Assembly (NCBI GenBank): GCA_017307855.1
Contig: JAFKGD010000007.1
Coordinates: forward strand, 434,001 to 498,000
Direction of reading: 5' to 3'
From: Burkholderiales bacterium
Lineage (GTDB): Bacteria; Pseudomonadota; Gammaproteobacteria; Burkholderiales; Burkholderiaceae_C
DNA: 64,000 nt
Shown: positions 8,003 to 15,989 of the stretch, piece after piece
Numbering within the stretch: position 1 is the first letter of the stretch
Layout: each line of letters begins with the position of its first letter
Notes under the pieces: model-generated
Seen by the model: only the letters and a program-made list of their open reading frames with translations
The model's database searches: none
Told to the model about the DNA's origin: nothing
Translations under genes and position numbers: made by a program

Positions 8003-9013
8003 TCAGCGCCCCAACGGTGCGATCTTCTGGTCGATCGCACCGAACATGCTCTGCCCGTTGGGGCCCTTCATTTCGATGCGGATGGTGTCGCCGAACTTCA
8101 TGTAGGCGGTGGAGGGCTGGCCGTCCTGGATGGTTTCGATGGCGCGCTTCTCGGCGATGCAGCTGTAGCCCTTCGTCCATTCCTTCCTGCCGTCCTTCTC
8201 GGTCGCCCGGTTGCTCACCGTGCCCGAGCCCACGATGCTGCCCGCGCGCACGTTGCGCGTCTTGCAGATGTGGGCGATCAGCTGGCCGAAGTGGAAGGTC
8301 ATCTCCTCGCCGGCGTCGCACATGCCGACGGTGCGGCCGTTCCACTGGCTGGTGATCGTGAGGCCCAGGCGGCCGCCCTTCCAGGCGTCGCCCAGTTCGT
8401 CCAGCGTCACGGCCACGGGGCTGAACGCTGTGGCCGGCTTGCTCTGGAAGAAGCCGAAGCTCTTGGCCAGCTCGTCCGGGATCAAGTTGCGCAGGCTGAC
8501 GTCGTTGGCCAGCATCACGAGGCGGATGCCTTCCAGCGCCTGATCGGGCGTGCTGCCCATAGACACGTCGCCAGTCACTACGGCGATCTCGGCCTCGAAG
8601 TCGATGCCGAAGGCTTCGTCCGGCACAACGACGTCGTCGGTCGGGCCCAGGAAGTCGTCGCTGCCACCTTGGTACATCAGCGGCTCGGTGTAGTAGTTGG
8701 CGGGCACCTCGGAATGGCGCGCCAGCCGCACGAGCTCCACATGATTGATGTAGGCCGAACCGTCGGCCCACTGGTAGGCGCGCGGCAGCGGCGCCAGGCA
8801 CTGCTTCGGATCGAACGGGAAGGCGTGACGGGCGCGGCCGGCGTTGAGGCTGTCGTACAGGTCCTGCAGCTGGGGCGAGAGGAAGCCCCAGTCGTCCAGC
8901 ACCTGCTGCAGGCGGGTGGCGATGCCGGTCGCATAATGCGCGCTGCCGAGGTCGCGCGAGACCACGACGAGCTGGCCGTCGCGCGATCCGTCCTTGTAGG
9001 TGGCGAGTTTCAT
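8003..9013 (-). CDS. Fumarylacetoacetate hydrolase family protein
   Basis: This 336-residue cytoplasmic enzyme belongs to the FAH superfamily. It has the metal-binding acidic residues E140 and E142 in GIDFEAEIAVVTGD, D171 in ANDVSLRN, and the QSKPATAFSPVAV segment. A GSGTVSN motif near residues 262-268 is typical of the family. Members hydrolyse or decarboxylate acylpyruvates, as in aromatic or tyrosine catabolism; full-length FAH of tyrosine breakdown is longer, so the true substrate here is uncertain. It is transcribed divergently from an iclR gene 127 bases away, which probably regulates it. It is convergent with the repeat protein upstream, leaving only 12 bases between the stops. Confidence 0.9.
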   Translation of the reverse strand: MKLATYKDGSRDGQLVVVSRDLGSAHYATGIATRLQQVLDDWGFLSPQLQDLYDSLNAGRARHAFPFDPKQCLAPLPRAYQWADGSAYINHVELVRLARHSEVPANYYTEPLMYQGGSDDFLGPTDDVVVPDEAFGIDFEAEIAVVTGDVSMGSTPDQALEGIRLVMLANDVSLRNLIPDELAKSFGFFQSKPATAFSPVAVTLDELGDAWKGGRLGLTITSQWNGRTVGMCDAGEEMTFHFGQLIAHICKTRNVRAGSIVGSGTVSNRATEKDGRKEWTKGYSCIAEKRAIETIQDGQPSTAYMKFGDTIRIEMKGPNGQSMFGAIDQKIAPLGR

Positions 9014-9076
9014 AGCGGGAACCTTGTCCTTGAGTCCATCGCGGGCCAGGCAGCACGCGGGTGATCGGATTACGTT

Positions 9077-9097
9077 TAGGTAAACTGATTTAACCTA
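9077..9097. promoter_or_regulatory. Candidate IclR operator palindrome
   Basis: An imperfect inverted repeat with arms TAGGTAAAC and TTTAACCTA around three central bases matches at 7 of 9 positions. It lies in an AT-rich patch midway between the divergent FAH-family gene and the iclR gene, where an autoregulating IclR protein would be expected to bind. The site is inferred from symmetry and position only. Confidence 0.4.
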
Positions 9098-9140
9098 TCG
9101 AAACGAACGCGGAATTCTACGGGCAAACCGGACACCCCCA

Positions 9141-9938
9141 ATGGACAAGGAACGTGCTGGCATCCAATCGGTCGAGGTCGGCTTTGCGCTGCTCGACGCC
9201 CTTGCCCAGGCCCGCGGCCCGCTGATGCTGCGCGATCTGGCCGCCGCCGCCGGCATGAGTGCAGCCAAGGCACACCGCTACCTGGTGAGCTTCCAGCGGC
9301 TGGAACTGGTGACGCAGGATTCGGCCAGCACGCGCTACGACCTCGGCCCTGCGGCACTCAAGTTAGGGCTCGCTTCTCTTTCGCGCCTCGACGCCGTGAA
9401 GCTCGCGCGGGCACGCGTCGGCCCGCTCATGGAACAGCTGGGCCATACGCTGGCGCTGGCGGTCTGGGGCAACCACGGGCCGACCATCGTGCACTGGGAA
9501 GAATCGCCGCAGGCCGTCACCGTCAACCTGCGGCTGGGCGACGTGATGCCCTTGCTGTCGTCGGCGACCGGCCGCTGCTTCGCCGCCTGGTCGCCGGCCG
9601 AGCCGCTGGCGCCGCTGCTGTCGGCCGAGCTCGATCGCGCCCGCGCTGCCGGCCGGCGCGACCTGCCGGGAGACATGGCGGCCGTCCAGTCGATGCTGGC
9701 CGAGGTGCGCGAGCGCCGGCTGGCCCGCGTGATCGACACGCTGCTGCCAGGCATCGTCGGCTTCTGCGCGCCGGTGTTCGATTCCAACGGCCACCTGGCG
9801 CTGGGCATGGTGGCGCTGGGTTCGACCGCCACCTTCGACCCCGCCTGGGACGGCGCCATCGCCCGCCCGCTCGACGCCGCCGCGCGGCAGCTTTCGGCCG
9901 ACCTCGGCCACGCCGGAACCGCCCCGGTCCACGCATGA
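9141..9938 (+). CDS. IclR-family transcriptional regulator
   Basis: The 265-residue protein has an N-terminal winged helix-turn-helix (about 10-70, including MLRDLAAAAGMSAAKAHRYL and FQRLELVTQD) and a C-terminal IclR effector domain (about 80-255) with SATGRCFAAWSP and a final GFCAPVFDSNGHLALGMVALG stretch. Such regulators control neighbouring catabolic genes and bind a small aromatic or keto acid. The divergent FAH-family gene is the obvious target. Unusually, the stop codon overlaps the start of the DUF3108 gene (ATGA), which couples the regulator to an unrelated envelope protein. Confidence 0.9.
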   Translation: MDKERAGIQSVEVGFALLDALAQARGPLMLRDLAAAAGMSAAKAHRYLVSFQRLELVTQDSASTRYDLGPAALKLGLASLSRLDAVKLARARVGPLMEQLGHTLALAVWGNHGPTIVHWEESPQAVTVNLRLGDVMPLLSSATGRCFAAWSPAEPLAPLLSAELDRARAAGRRDLPGDMAAVQSMLAEVRERRLARVIDTLLPGIVGFCAPVFDSNGHLALGMVALGSTATFDPAWDGAIARPLDAAARQLSADLGHAGTAPVHA

Positions 9939-11026
9939 GCCCTGCCGACACGCGCGTGCCATGGCGCGTGCTGGGCACGCTGGCCGCCATGGTGCTCGCC
10001 GCGCACCTGCTGCTGCTCGATGGCATTGCGCCGCCAGCCTCGGCCCCGGCACCCACGCTGGCCGGACCGCTGGTGACGCGCATGATCGTGCCGCCTCCCC
10101 AGGCCGCCTCGGCCGCGCCGCCACCTGCTCCTCGGCCCCGGCCCGTGCCGCGCCCGCGGCCTGCGCTGGCGCCGGCCCTGCAAGCCGCCGCCGACGACGC
10201 CGAGACGGCACGGCCCCCCCTGGCTGCGGCCTCGGCACCCGACGCGCCGGCCGTAGAGCCGGTGGCCGTCGCCGCACCCGAAGCCCAAGGCGCGCCACCT
10301 GCGCCGGCGGCGCAGGCCGCCCCTCCCGCGGCCGAGCCTGCCGCGCCACCCCCGCCGCCCGCCGCTGCCGAGCTCGCCGGCGTGGCCGTGCCGGGATCGC
10401 GCCGGCTGTCGTACTCGGTGACCGGTCAGCAAGGCGTGCAGCCCATGAGCGGCGTCAATGCCGAACTGGAGTGGCGCCACGACGGTGCACGCTACGAAGC
10501 GCGGCTGGCGTTCTCATTGCTTTTCCGTACGCTGCGCAGCCAGACCAGCACGGGCACGATCGGAGCCGCCGGCCTCGCGCCCGAGCGCTTTTCCGACCGC
10601 CGGCGCACCGAAGTGGCAGCGCATTTCGAGCGCGCCGCCGGCCGCATCAGCTACAGCGCCAACACGCCGTCCATCCCGCTGATGGCAGGCGCGCAGGACC
10701 GGCTCAGCGTGTTCTTCCAGCTCGCGAGCTGGCTGGCCGGGCAGACCGCCCCGCCCGCTACAGGCACCCGCATCGACATCCAGACCACCGGGCCGCGCGA
10801 CGCCGACGTCTGGGAATGGCGCGTCGACGCGCCGGAAACGTTGCGCCTGCCCGCGGGCGAGTTCGACACGCTGAAGCTGGTGCGCGCGCCGCGTCCGGGC
10901 ACCTACGAGCAGCGCGTGGAGGCGTGGTTCGCCCCGTCGCTCGACTGGCTGCCGGTACGGCTGCGCGTGACCGATGCCAACGGCGACGTCGCCGACCAGC
11001 GCCTGCGCGCGAGTGAGGCACCGTGA
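9935..11026 (+). CDS. DUF3108-domain protein with TonB-like proline-rich stalk
   Basis: The 363-residue protein has an N-terminal membrane anchor (about 10-30, LGTLAAMVLAAHLLLLDGIA). A long Pro/Ala-rich stalk follows (about 40-145), then a C-terminal DUF3108 domain of beta strands (about 150-355) with LSYSVTGQQGVQ, RYEARLAFSLLFRTLRSQTS and WRVDAPETLRLPAGEFDTLKL. This domain is expected in the periplasm; its function is unknown in Burkholderiales. The stalk resembles those that span the periplasm, but no TonB C-terminal domain is present. It overlaps the iclR gene by four bases (ATGA). Confidence 0.85.
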   Translation: MSPADTRVPWRVLGTLAAMVLAAHLLLLDGIAPPASAPAPTLAGPLVTRMIVPPPQAASAAPPPAPRPRPVPRPRPALAPALQAAADDAETARPPLAAASAPDAPAVEPVAVAAPEAQGAPPAPAAQAAPPAAEPAAPPPPPAAAELAGVAVPGSRRLSYSVTGQQGVQPMSGVNAELEWRHDGARYEARLAFSLLFRTLRSQTSTGTIGAAGLAPERFSDRRRTEVAAHFERAAGRISYSANTPSIPLMAGAQDRLSVFFQLASWLAGQTAPPATGTRIDIQTTGPRDADVWEWRVDAPETLRLPAGEFDTLKLVRAPRPGTYEQRVEAWFAPSLDWLPVRLRVTDANGDVADQRLRASEAP

Positions 11027-11134
11027 CGGTCGCTCGTCCTACAGGAAGCCTTTCCGACAGGCGTAACCTTGAACTTGGCGCGGTCGTTGCTATCTGACAC
11101 AGGTGGCTCCGCAGCCCGGCAACAAAGGACCTTC

Positions 11135-11419
11135 ATGCAAATGCTCTACGACTCCGAATCCTTCGTGGTGGTGCACATGCAACCCGACGAGGATGTCCAG
11201 GACGAATCCACAACGGCCGTCGTGCCGTTCATGGCACGCCATGGCTTCGAGATCGTCGACAAACGTTCGGGGAAAGAGGTCTATCTCGACGGCTCGTGGG
11301 CCGAGTTGTTCCAGCAGCAGATCGCCGCCTGGCAGTTGAACACGCCCACGCAGGAAGAGGTCGAGGACACGCTCGAGGGGTACGCGGAACTGGCGCAGAA
11401 CCCGGTGGTCATGCACTGA
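11135..11419 (+). CDS. DUF3567-family small protein
   Basis: This 94-residue acidic protein (MQMLYDSESFVVVHMQPDE, then FEIVDKRSGKEVYLDGSWAELF) matches the DUF3567 family, which is nearly restricted to Burkholderiales and has no known role. An AAAGGA Shine-Dalgarno sequence eight bases upstream decides the ATG at 11135 over a start further upstream at 11069. No signal peptide, metal site or membrane segment is visible. It stands alone between a DUF3108 gene and a ChaN-like gene. Confidence 0.85.
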   Translation: MQMLYDSESFVVVHMQPDEDVQDESTTAVVPFMARHGFEIVDKRSGKEVYLDGSWAELFQQQIAAWQLNTPTQEEVEDTLEGYAELAQNPVVMH

Positions 11420-11444
11420 TAACCCGAGTTACGCGGCGGGTAGG

Positions 11445-12329
11445 ATGCCCGCAATGCGTTCCCTCCCCGCTCCGCCCATGCTTTTGCGCTTTGCGGTTCT
11501 GTGGGTTGCACTATTGCTGGGCGCCTGCGCGCAGCAGCCTGCCCTCACAGGCACTCTCACCGCAGCGCGGTTGGTCAGCCTGCCGCGAGCCGACCTGCTC
11601 CTGCTGGGCGAGCAACACGATTCCTCCGACCACCACGCCATCGAACGCGAGGCCGTAGCGCAACTCGCGGCCGCAGGGCGCCTCGCGGCGCTGGCCCTGG
11701 AAATGGCCGACCACGGCCGCGACACACGGGCGCTCGCCGCCTCAGCCACCGATGACGAGGTGCGCGCGGCCCTCGGCTGGAACGAGCGAGGCTGGCCTTG
11801 GGAGCGTTACGGGCCTACGGTGATGGCGGCCGTCCGCGCGGGCGTTCCGGTGCTGGGCGCCAATCTGCCACGCGCGGGCATGGGCCCGGCCACAACCGAC
11901 GCCACGCTCGACGGCCTGCTGCCGCCAGGCGCGCTGCACGTGCAGCGCCAGGCCATCCGCGACGGCCACTGCAATCTGCTGCCCGAAAGCCTGATCGGTC
12001 CGATGACGCGCCTTCAGATCGCACGCGATCGCGCCATGGCAGCCACCTTGATGGCTGCCGCCCAGCCCGGCCGCACCGTGGTACTGGTGGCGGGCGCCGG
12101 CCACGTCGACCGCGAGCTGGGCGTGCCACGCCATCTGCCCCCCACGCTGAAAGCCCATGCCGTCAAGTTGCAGGCGGGCCAGGCAGGCGCTCGGGCCGGC
12201 GTATTCGACACGGTCTGGCAGACCCCGGCATTGCCGCCGCAGGACTACTGCGCCAGCGTCAAGCCGCGGGTTGAGCGGCGCGCGCCCCGGCACCGCAGGC
12301 GGCGGGCTGCGACAATCCCCGGGTTATGA
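11445..12329 (+). CDS. ChaN-family lipoprotein (haem-iron utilisation type)
   Basis: The protein (294 residues from 11445, or starting at one of the ATGs a few codons later) has a lipoprotein signal ending LLLGAC, so it is probably anchored to the outer membrane. The mature part has the ChaN fold signatures LLLLGEQHDSSDHH, ALALEMADHG and a C-terminal VVLVAGAGHVDRELGVP. ChaN-type proteins bind haem in some bacteria. The C-terminus ends in an unusual Arg-rich tail (ERRAPRHRRRRAA) that overlaps the start of purU by four bases (ATGA). The Arg-rich tail may simply reflect this coupled gene junction. No haem receptor gene is nearby. Confidence 0.8.
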   Translation: MPAMRSLPAPPMLLRFAVLWVALLLGACAQQPALTGTLTAARLVSLPRADLLLLGEQHDSSDHHAIEREAVAQLAAAGRLAALALEMADHGRDTRALAASATDDEVRAALGWNERGWPWERYGPTVMAAVRAGVPVLGANLPRAGMGPATTDATLDGLLPPGALHVQRQAIRDGHCNLLPESLIGPMTRLQIARDRAMAATLMAAAQPGRTVVLVAGAGHVDRELGVPRHLPPTLKAHAVKLQAGQAGARAGVFDTVWQTPALPPQDYCASVKPRVERRAPRHRRRRAATIPGL

Positions 12330-13174
12330 CGTCCGCCGCCTACATCCTTACCCTCTCCTGCCCTGACCGCACGGGCATCGTGCATGCCGTCTCCGGATTC
12401 CTGCTGGAGCGCGGCGGCAACATCGAGGAGGCCGCCCAGTACAGCGACGCCGCCACGGGGCTGTTCTTCATGCGCGTGCGCTTCGCCTGCGCCGAACCCG
12501 CCGCCAAATTGCGCGCCGACCTGTCCACGCTGGCCTCGGGTTTCGGCATGCACTGGCAACTGCACGCCACCGAGCAGCCGATGAAGACCGTGCTCATGGT
12601 CAGCCGCGAAGGGCATTGCCTCAACGACCTGCTGTTCCGCTGGAAGAGCGGTCTGGTGCCGTTGGACATCCGCGCGATCATCAGCAACCACCGCGACTTC
12701 TACCAGCTGGCCGCCAGCTACAACGTCCCGTTCCACCACATCCCGGTGAACAAGGACAACAAGCCGCAGGCCGAAGCCCGGCAGTTCGAGATCATCGAGG
12801 CCGAAGGCGCCGAGCTGGTGGTGCTGGCGCGCTACATGCAGGTGCTCTCCGACGATCTGTGCCGCAAGCTCGAAGGCCGCGCCATCAACATCCACCACAG
12901 CTTCCTGCCCAGCTTCAAGGGCGCCAAGCCGTACTACCAGGCGCACGACCGCGGCGTGAAGCTGATCGGCGCCACGGCCCACTACGTGACGGCTGACCTC
13001 GACGAAGGCCCGATCATCGAGCAGGACGTGGCCCGCGTGGATCACGGCAAGACGGTGGAAGATCTCACCGCGATGGGCCGCGACACCGAAAGCCAGGTGC
13101 TGGCGCGCGCCGTCAAGTGGCACAGCGAGCACCGCGTGCTGCTGAACGGCCACAAGACTGTTATCTTCAAATGA
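12326..13174 (+). CDS. purU: Formyltetrahydrofolate deformylase
   Basis: The 282-residue enzyme hydrolyses 10-formyltetrahydrofolate to formate and tetrahydrofolate, balancing one-carbon pools for purine synthesis. An N-terminal ACT domain (1-80, LTLSCPDRTGIVHAVSGFLL) is followed by a formyltransferase-type domain (85-282). The catalytic triad is present: N188 and H190 in AINIHHSFLPSF, and D226 in ADLDEGPII, with the same 36-residue spacing as in glycinamide ribonucleotide transformylase. The ATG overlaps the ChaN-like gene stop. The stop codon lies inside an 11-bp perfect inverted repeat. Confidence 0.95.
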   Translation: MTSAAYILTLSCPDRTGIVHAVSGFLLERGGNIEEAAQYSDAATGLFFMRVRFACAEPAAKLRADLSTLASGFGMHWQLHATEQPMKTVLMVSREGHCLNDLLFRWKSGLVPLDIRAIISNHRDFYQLAASYNVPFHHIPVNKDNKPQAEARQFEIIEAEGAELVVLARYMQVLSDDLCRKLEGRAINIHHSFLPSFKGAKPYYQAHDRGVKLIGATAHYVTADLDEGPIIEQDVARVDHGKTVEDLTAMGRDTESQVLARAVKWHSEHRVLLNGHKTVIFK

Positions 13175-13190
13175 CCTCCGGTCATTTGAA
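13166..13190. terminator. Perfect 11-bp hairpin across the purU stop codon
   Basis: Arms TTCAAATGACC and GGTCATTTGAA pair perfectly around a TCC loop, with the purU stop codon inside the left arm. There is no T-tract (seven C follow), so it may act as an mRNA 3' stabiliser or weak terminator, rather than a canonical intrinsic terminator. Confidence 0.5.
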
Positions 13191-13273
13191 CCCCCCCGAG
13201 GCGCCTGCGGCACTTCCCCCCGGAGGGGGGCGCCCTTGGCGGCCCTGCAAAGCCGGTTCTGCGAGGGCCTGGG
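13191..13273. repeat. Comamonadaceae-type GC-rich intergenic element
   Basis: After the purU hairpin comes a block with CCCCCCCGAGGCGCC, then a C6-GGA-G6 hairpin (13216-13230), GCGCCCTTGGCGGCCC and AGCCGGTTCTGCG. From general knowledge this resembles GC-rich elements scattered between genes in Acidovorax, Variovorax and relatives. A part of it (AGCCGGTTCyGCG) recurs after pilU at about 27606. No coding potential is seen. Confidence 0.5.
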
Positions 13274-13288
13274 CTTAGGTTGCGCCGC

Positions 13289-14164
13289 ATGACGGTGGGC
13301 TCGCGGATCCCCCCGATCCAGTGTCTCGTGACGTTCGAGACGCTGGCACGCCTGCGTAGCGTGAGCGCGGCGGCCGATGAGTTGTGCGTGACGCCGAGTG
13401 CCGTGAGTCACCGGGTGCGGCAACTCGAGGAAGCGGTGGGTGCCAAGCTGTTCGGGCGTGCCGATTTCTCGCTCACCACTGAAGGCAGCGAATACCTGGC
13501 GCATGTGCGCGAGGGGCTGGCGATCCTGGGCCGCACGCCGGGGCGTGACTCGCAGGCCGCGCGCCGCAAGCTGCGCGTAGCCGTCACGCCCACGTTCGCA
13601 CGTTCCATCCTCATGCCGAGGTTGCGCACCTTCACCGAGGCCTATCCCGAGATCGAACTGGCGTTGCACGTCACCATTCCGCTGCTGGATGTGGTGGCGG
13701 AGGACGCCGACCTGGTGGTGCGCTTCGGCCCCGGCCGCTACGCCGACATGGAACACGTGCGGCTGATGACCGACGAAGTCACGCCGCTGGCCTCGCCGGC
13801 CTACGTGCGCGAGCACGGGCCGTTCGACACCCTCGATGAGTTGCGGGCGGCTTCGCTCATCCGCAGCCCGCTCGATCCGTGGCGGACATGGTTCGGGGCC
13901 CACGGCACGGATGCGCCCGAGCCCACGGGTGGCTCGACCTTCAACGACGTCGGCCTGATGTGCGAGGCCGCAGCGCTGGGTCTGGGCATCGCGCTCGTGC
14001 GGCTCAAACTCGGCCAGCCCTGGCTGGACAACGGTACGCTGGTGCGGCTGTCCAGGCGCACCGTCCCATCGCCGCACGCGCACTATCTGTGCTGGCGCAC
14101 CGGCACGCTCGACCGCTGGGAGTGCGCGGCTTTTTCCGACTGGCTGCGCCAGTCGGTGTCGTGA
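13289..14164 (+). CDS. LysR-family regulator (GcvA-like)
   Basis: The 291-residue protein has an N-terminal helix-turn-helix (about 7-65, FETLARLRSVSAAADELCVTPSAVSHRVRQLE) and a periplasmic-binding-protein-like effector domain. In the effector domain, LTTEGSEYLAHVREGL, ADLVVRFGPGRYADMEHVRLMTDEVTPLASPAYV and the C-terminal LCWRTGTLDRWECAAFSDWL resemble GcvA-type LysR proteins. The ATG at 13289 is preferred over a TTG at 13280 because the helix-turn-helix begins right after it. It lies 93 bases upstream of the glcD-like gene on the same strand; control of that gene is plausible but not shown. Confidence 0.9.
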   Translation: MTVGSRIPPIQCLVTFETLARLRSVSAAADELCVTPSAVSHRVRQLEEAVGAKLFGRADFSLTTEGSEYLAHVREGLAILGRTPGRDSQAARRKLRVAVTPTFARSILMPRLRTFTEAYPEIELALHVTIPLLDVVAEDADLVVRFGPGRYADMEHVRLMTDEVTPLASPAYVREHGPFDTLDELRAASLIRSPLDPWRTWFGAHGTDAPEPTGGSTFNDVGLMCEAAALGLGIALVRLKLGQPWLDNGTLVRLSRRTVPSPHAHYLCWRTGTLDRWECAAFSDWLRQSVS

Positions 14165-14257
14165 GGCGGACAAAGCCCGGGCCGTTCCGCAAATTCCTCA
14201 CGGCAAGCTGAAAAAGATTTCTGCAACGGCGCCGTACCCACCCCCTACAGTTGCGGC

Positions 14258-15760
14258 ATGACCGCCGCCACCGCATCGACCCCGCTCCCCGCCGACGACC
14301 GCGCAGCGCGCCAGCGCGAGGTGGTGGCGGCGCTGTCGGCCTGCCTGCCGAAGGCCGCCCTGCTCCATACCGACGAAGACACCACGCCCTACGAATGCGA
14401 CGGCCTCACGGCCTATCGCGAGCGTCCGCTGGCCGTGGCCCTCCCGGAGACCGAGGCGCAGGTACAGGCCGTACTACGCGCCTGCCATGCGTTGCAGATA
14501 CCCGTGGTCGCGCGTGGCGCGGGCACCGGCCTGTCGGGCGGTGCCATGCCGCACCGCCGCGGTGTGATCTTGTCGCTGGCGCGTTTCAACCGCATCCTTT
14601 CCATCGATCCGCTCGCCCGCACAGCGCGCGTTCAGTGCGGCGTGCGCAACGCCGCCATCAGCGAGGCGGCGGCGCCGCACGGCCTCTACTACGCGCCCGA
14701 CCCGTCGAGCCAGATCGCCTGCACCATCGGCGGCAACGTGGCCGAAAACTCCGGCGGCGTGCACTGCCTGAAGTACGGCCTGACGGTGCACAACGTGCTG
14801 CGCGTGCGCGGCTTCGCGATGGACGGCGAGCCGGTGGAGTTCGGCGCCGAGGCGCTCGATGCCGCCGGGCTGGATCTGCTGTCGCTCATGATCGGCAGCG
14901 AAGGCATGCTGGCCGTGGGAGTCGAGGTGACCGTGCGCCTCGTGCCCCGGCCGCAGGTCGCCCGCTGCATCATGGCCAGCTTCGCCGACGTGCGCCGCGC
15001 GGGCGACGCGGTGGCCGGGGTGATCGCCGCCGGGATCATCCCTGCAGGGCTGGAGATGATGGACCGGCCAATGACCGCTGCCGTCGAGGACTTCGTGCAG
15101 GCCGGCTACGACCTATCCGCCGAGGCCATCCTGCTGTGCGAGAGTGACGGCACACCCGAAGAAGTGGAAGAAGAGATCGGCCGCATGAGCGACGTGTTGC
15201 GACAGTGCGGCGCCACCGCCATCGCCGTCAGCCGCGACGAACCCGAACGCCTGCGCTTCTGGAGCGGCCGCAAGAATGCGTTCCCTGCATCCGGCCGCAT
15301 CAGCCCGGACTACATGTGCATGGACTCCACCATTCCGCGCAAGCGGCTCGCCGACATGCTGCTGGCCATCCAGACCATGGAGCAGAAGTACGGCCTGCGC
15401 TGCGCCAACGTGTTCCATGCCGGCGACGGCAATCTCCATCCGCTGATCCTCTTCGATGCCAACGATGCCGACCAGTTGCACCGCTGCGAGCGCTTCGGCG
15501 CCGACATCCTGGAAACCAGCGTGGCGATGGGAGGCACCGTGACGGGCGAACACGGCGTGGGCATCGAGAAGCTCGGCAGCATGTGCGTGCAGTTCACTGA
15601 CAGTGAACGTGAACAGATGCTGGGCATCAAGCGTGCGTTCGATCCGCAAGGGCTGCTCAATCCCGGCAAGGTGATCCCGACGCTGCATCGCTGCGCAGAA
15701 TATGGCCGCATGGTGGTCCGCGCCGGTCAGATGCCACACCCCGACCTGCCGCGCTTCTGA
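14258..15760 (+). CDS. glcD: FAD-linked 2-hydroxyacid oxidase (GlcD-type)
   Basis: The 500-residue protein has an N-terminal PCMH FAD-binding domain (about 55-235, VVARGAGTGLSGGAMPHRRG and CTIGGNVAENSGGVHCLKYG) and a C-terminal FAD-oxidase domain with VFHAGDGNLHPLILFD and GGTVTGEHGVGIEKL. This is the layout of the glycolate oxidase GlcD subunit and of related D-lactate dehydrogenases; the length matches GlcD. In many bacteria glcD is followed by glcE and glcF, but neither is present here. It may therefore act as a single-subunit 2-hydroxyacid dehydrogenase or pair with subunits elsewhere. The neighbouring LysR gene is a likely regulator. Confidence 0.85.
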   Translation: MTAATASTPLPADDRAARQREVVAALSACLPKAALLHTDEDTTPYECDGLTAYRERPLAVALPETEAQVQAVLRACHALQIPVVARGAGTGLSGGAMPHRRGVILSLARFNRILSIDPLARTARVQCGVRNAAISEAAAPHGLYYAPDPSSQIACTIGGNVAENSGGVHCLKYGLTVHNVLRVRGFAMDGEPVEFGAEALDAAGLDLLSLMIGSEGMLAVGVEVTVRLVPRPQVARCIMASFADVRRAGDAVAGVIAAGIIPAGLEMMDRPMTAAVEDFVQAGYDLSAEAILLCESDGTPEEVEEEIGRMSDVLRQCGATAIAVSRDEPERLRFWSGRKNAFPASGRISPDYMCMDSTIPRKRLADMLLAIQTMEQKYGLRCANVFHAGDGNLHPLILFDANDADQLHRCERFGADILETSVAMGGTVTGEHGVGIEKLGSMCVQFTDSEREQMLGIKRAFDPQGLLNPGKVIPTLHRCAEYGRMVVRAGQMPHPDLPRF

Positions 15761-15796
15761 ACGTCTCCACCGCGCTGGCGGCTTGCATAAAGAAAG

Positions 15797-15818
15797 AGGC
15801 CTGCTCGAAAGCAGGCCT
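15797..15818 (-). terminator. Intrinsic terminator reading leftward
   Basis: Arms AGGCCTGCT and AGCAGGCCT form a perfect 9-bp stem with a CGAA loop. On the minus strand it is followed by a T-rich tail (CTTTCTTTATG), so it best terminates leftward transcripts from the response regulator side. On the plus strand the downstream bases are not T-rich, but it may still help end the glcD message 36 bases after its stop. Confidence 0.65.
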
Positions 15819-15989
15819 GTAAACACGCAGGGAAGGGGGGATATGCCAGTGTCTCGCGAAGACCACTCTGCGAACCCCGCGCGGCAGGTCGAAAGAGGAT
15901 TCCGACTGCACTTTCAAGTGTGCGGCGCTGGATCGGCAGGCACCAGCATGGCCGCGCCCCTTTTGCAAACAATTGTCAAAAGCGATCCA
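15819..15989. other. Non-coding gap between glcD terminator and response regulator
   Basis: This 171-base gap holds no supported gene. On the minus strand it would be the 3' untranslated region of the response regulator, ended by the terminator at 15797-15818. A TTGTCAAAAG word at 15974-15983 resembles the TTGACAAAAG upstream of the regulator. A minus-strand TTGACA at 15974-15979 has no -10 partner. Confidence 0.4.

Noticed and set aside
15974-15979. TTGACA on the minus strand as a -35 promoter box
   Set aside because: No -10-like hexamer lies 15-19 bases downstream in that direction.
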